Below, piece after piece: positions 5,081 to 5,101 of a stretch of DNA of 5,101 bases. The DNA comes from JAFGCR01 sp964538225. GTDB taxonomy: Bacteria; Patescibacteriota; Gracilibacteria; UM-FILTER-43-11. The stretch covers positions 1-5,101 of the forward strand of contig CAZIDW010000078.1 in the NCBI GenBank assembly GCA_964538225.1, given 5' to 3'. Within the stretch, counting starts at the first letter, position 1; the number at the start of each line of letters is the position of its first letter. Both the position numbers and the translations under genes were made by a program. Under the pieces are notes generated by a model, which saw only the letters and a list, made by a program, of their open reading frames with translations, made no database searches and was not told the origin of the DNA.

Positions 5081-5101
5081 GTGCTGTACAGGACTAACGG
5101 G

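Larger units (their letters stand above)
4831..5101. other. Noncoding, structure-rich intergenic stretch reaching the right edge
   Basis: No convincing gene is visible on either strand; the longest ATG frame I find is a 43-codon, Lys/Arg-rich one on the - strand (4860-4991). The first part is pyrimidine-rich with T-runs. From about 4930 there are a 22-bp perfect palindrome, a G-run/C-run pair (CTGGGGG at 4965-4971 against CCCCCAG at 5029-5035), and a further inverted repeat at 5034-5080. The stretch may be an intergenic repeat family, a structured RNA, or the start of an element continuing past the window. Confidence 0.5.

Noticed and set aside
1..5101. Alternative genetic code with UGA as glycine (Gracilibacteria-type)
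   Set aside because: No in-frame TGA occurs within any gene. TGA appears only at the plausible ends of the 3D-domain gene and prmC, where other stops follow soon after, so the standard code suffices, though those two ends alone do not exclude recoding.
1..5101. CRISPR array, rRNA gene or transposase
   Set aside because: I found no regularly spaced direct repeats, no rRNA-like conserved sequence, and no transposase or integrase reading frame.

Overview
This window looks like a piece of a bacterial chromosome from an uncultivated lineage, most plausibly a Patescibacteria (CPR) member. Three observations point that way: PrmC carries NLPY where most bacteria have NPPY; a secreted protein combines a 3D (Asp-Asp-Asp) domain with extended peptidoglycan-binding modules, as I remember from CPR proteins; and Shine-Dalgarno signals are weak or absent. 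The phylum is inference from memory of these families. No gene contains an internal TGA, and glycine is encoded by GGN throughout, so nothing supports a Gracilibacteria-type code (UGA = Gly).

All four main genes are on the + strand. (1) 1-924 is the 3' part of an M24 family Xaa-Pro aminopeptidase, cut by the left edge. (2) 925-1389 is an intergenic insert bounded by perfect 22-bp inverted repeats. It carries, on the - strand, an N-terminally truncated four-helix-bundle (S23/IVP-like) gene and a degenerate hexamer tract. A probable terminator for the peptidase follows at 1391-1435. (3) 1512-2990 is a secreted 3D-domain protein with three peptidoglycan-binding modules, behind a good sigma70-type promoter. 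(4) 3052-3798 is an unrecognised soluble protein with its own promoter. (5) 3792-3894 is a compact intergenic region with nested TTTGTAA/TTACAAA inverted repeats leading into an extended -10 promoter. (6) 3901-4794 is prmC, which appears to be transcribed leaderless and carries a 70-bp perfectly folding palindromic insertion inside its reading frame. (7) 4799-4830 is the prmC terminator. (8) 4831-5101 is noncoding, with several palindromes.

The genes do not form an obvious pathway. They cover peptide turnover, cell-wall binding or remodelling, an unknown function, and release-factor methylation, and the last three appear to have their own promoters. The unusual biology lies between and inside the genes: an inverted-repeat-bounded relic of a four-helix-bundle element sits directly after a stop codon, and a three-way-junction palindromic element has been accommodated inside the essential-type gene prmC, in the manner of Rickettsia palindromic elements.
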